Origin: Sedimenticola sp.
Lineage (GTDB): Bacteria > Pseudomonadota > Gammaproteobacteria > Chromatiales > Chromatiaceae
Length of the DNA stretch: 43,456 nucleotides
Assembly: GCA_027068795.1 (NCBI GenBank)
Contig: JAMOMB010000063.1
Coordinates: 1 to 43,456 of the forward strand
Reading direction: 5' to 3'
The notes under the pieces are model-generated. The model had not been told where the DNA came from, searched no databases, and saw only the letters and a program-made list of their open reading frames with translations. A program made the position numbers and the translations under genes. Below, piece by piece: positions 43,307 through 43,456 of the stretch; position 1 is the stretch's first letter; each line of letters starts with the position of its first letter.

Positions 43307-43456
43307 TTATTTACCCGGGATATCCCGATCCCCCAGTCGCGCCATGGTGTAGGCATCGACAAAACGACCATGCTGGTAGGCAAAATCCCTGTGGCGTCCT
43401 TCCTGTACGAAACCCAGTTGTTCATACAGGTGGATGGCGGGCTGATTGTCGACGAA
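43307..43456 (-). CDS. GNAT-family acetyltransferase, C-terminal fragment (5' end outside window)
   Basis: The last 49 codons before the stop TAA at 43309-43307 read NQPAIHLYEQLGFVQEGRHR then DFAYQHGRFVDAYTMARL. This is the C-terminal motif B and tail of a GNAT acetyltransferase resembling RimI/RimJ- or phosphinothricin-type enzymes. It is missing from the ORF track because the start lies outside. It ends 27 bp before leuB, so it is probably cotranscribed with it. The substrate is unknown. Confidence 0.8.
   Translation of the reverse strand, partial: FVDNQPAIHLYEQLGFVQEGRHRDFAYQHGRFVDAYTMARLGDRDIPGK

Noticed and set aside
1-43456. CRISPR arrays, complete insertion sequences, toxin-antitoxin or phage-defence operons
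   Set aside because: None were seen; apart from the integrase scar and REP-like elements the window is core chromosome.

Overview
The window is a gene-dense stretch of chromosome from a gammaproteobacterium. Gene order and protein lengths support this: nadB diverging from rpoE-rseA-rseB-rseC-mucD, the lepA-lepB-DUF4845-rnc-era-recO-pdxJ operon, cysM-rlmD back to back with a barA/gacS tripartite kinase, and leuB-asd-fimV-truA-trpFBA-accD-folC-dedD-cvpA-purF-metZ. This resembles Pseudomonas and the purple-sulfur/Chromatiales-type lineages (trpBA sits between trpF and accD, and there is a FimV and a MetZ). I cannot name a genus from sequence alone. No complete mobile element, CRISPR array or rRNA is present.

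Layout, left to right. 1-379: C-terminal end of a sensor kinase. 380-818: a decayed left end of a P4-type integrative element (truncated integrase and arm-type repeats) next to a tRNA-Val(GAC) with its promoter and terminator. 1001-2753 (+): a possible leader ORF, a Pit phosphate permease and its DUF47/PhoU-like partner. 2766-10570 (-): a beta-CASP metallo-hydrolase, a META-domain exported protein, methylthioinosine phosphorylase, hpt, nagZ, a YkuD L,D-transpeptidase, a CYTH protein, rlmD and cysM. Many of these genes overlap or abut by a few bases. 10772-13522 (+): barA/gacS. 13504-19678 (-): pdxJ, recO, era, rnc, DUF4845, lepB, lepA. 20052-24312 (-): the envelope-stress operon rpoE-rseA-rseB-rseC-mucD. 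24476-26587 (+): nadB and a GNAT acetyltransferase. 26577-43279 (-): AI-2E transporter, methyltransferase, metZ, purF, cvpA, dedD, folC, accD, trpA, trpB, trpF, truA, fimV, asd, leuB. The window ends inside another GNAT gene.

How the genes work together. The nagZ-hpt-phosphorylase set couples murein-sugar recycling to purine salvage: methylthioinosine phosphorylase would release hypoxanthine that Hpt turns into IMP. RpoE, RseA, RseB, RseC and MucD form the sigma-E envelope-stress circuit, and a near-consensus sigma-E promoter lies in front of rpoE. lepB, lepA, rnc, era and recO serve secretion, translation, RNA processing and repair. The leuB-to-metZ block is mostly biosynthetic (leucine, aspartate family, tryptophan, fatty acid, folate, purine, methionine) with FimV and DedD as cell-envelope organisers.

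Most coding content is ordinary housekeeping. The items most worth a second look are non-coding: a hairpin that presents the rpoE ribosome-binding site in its loop and locks the start codon in its stem; a pair of inverted REP-like elements between leuB and asd whose stems differ by a compensatory base swap; the island scar at tRNA-Val; a widely spaced 16-base inverted repeat before lepA; and a small ORF whose stop overlaps the pit start. I saw no convincing undescribed multi-gene system.
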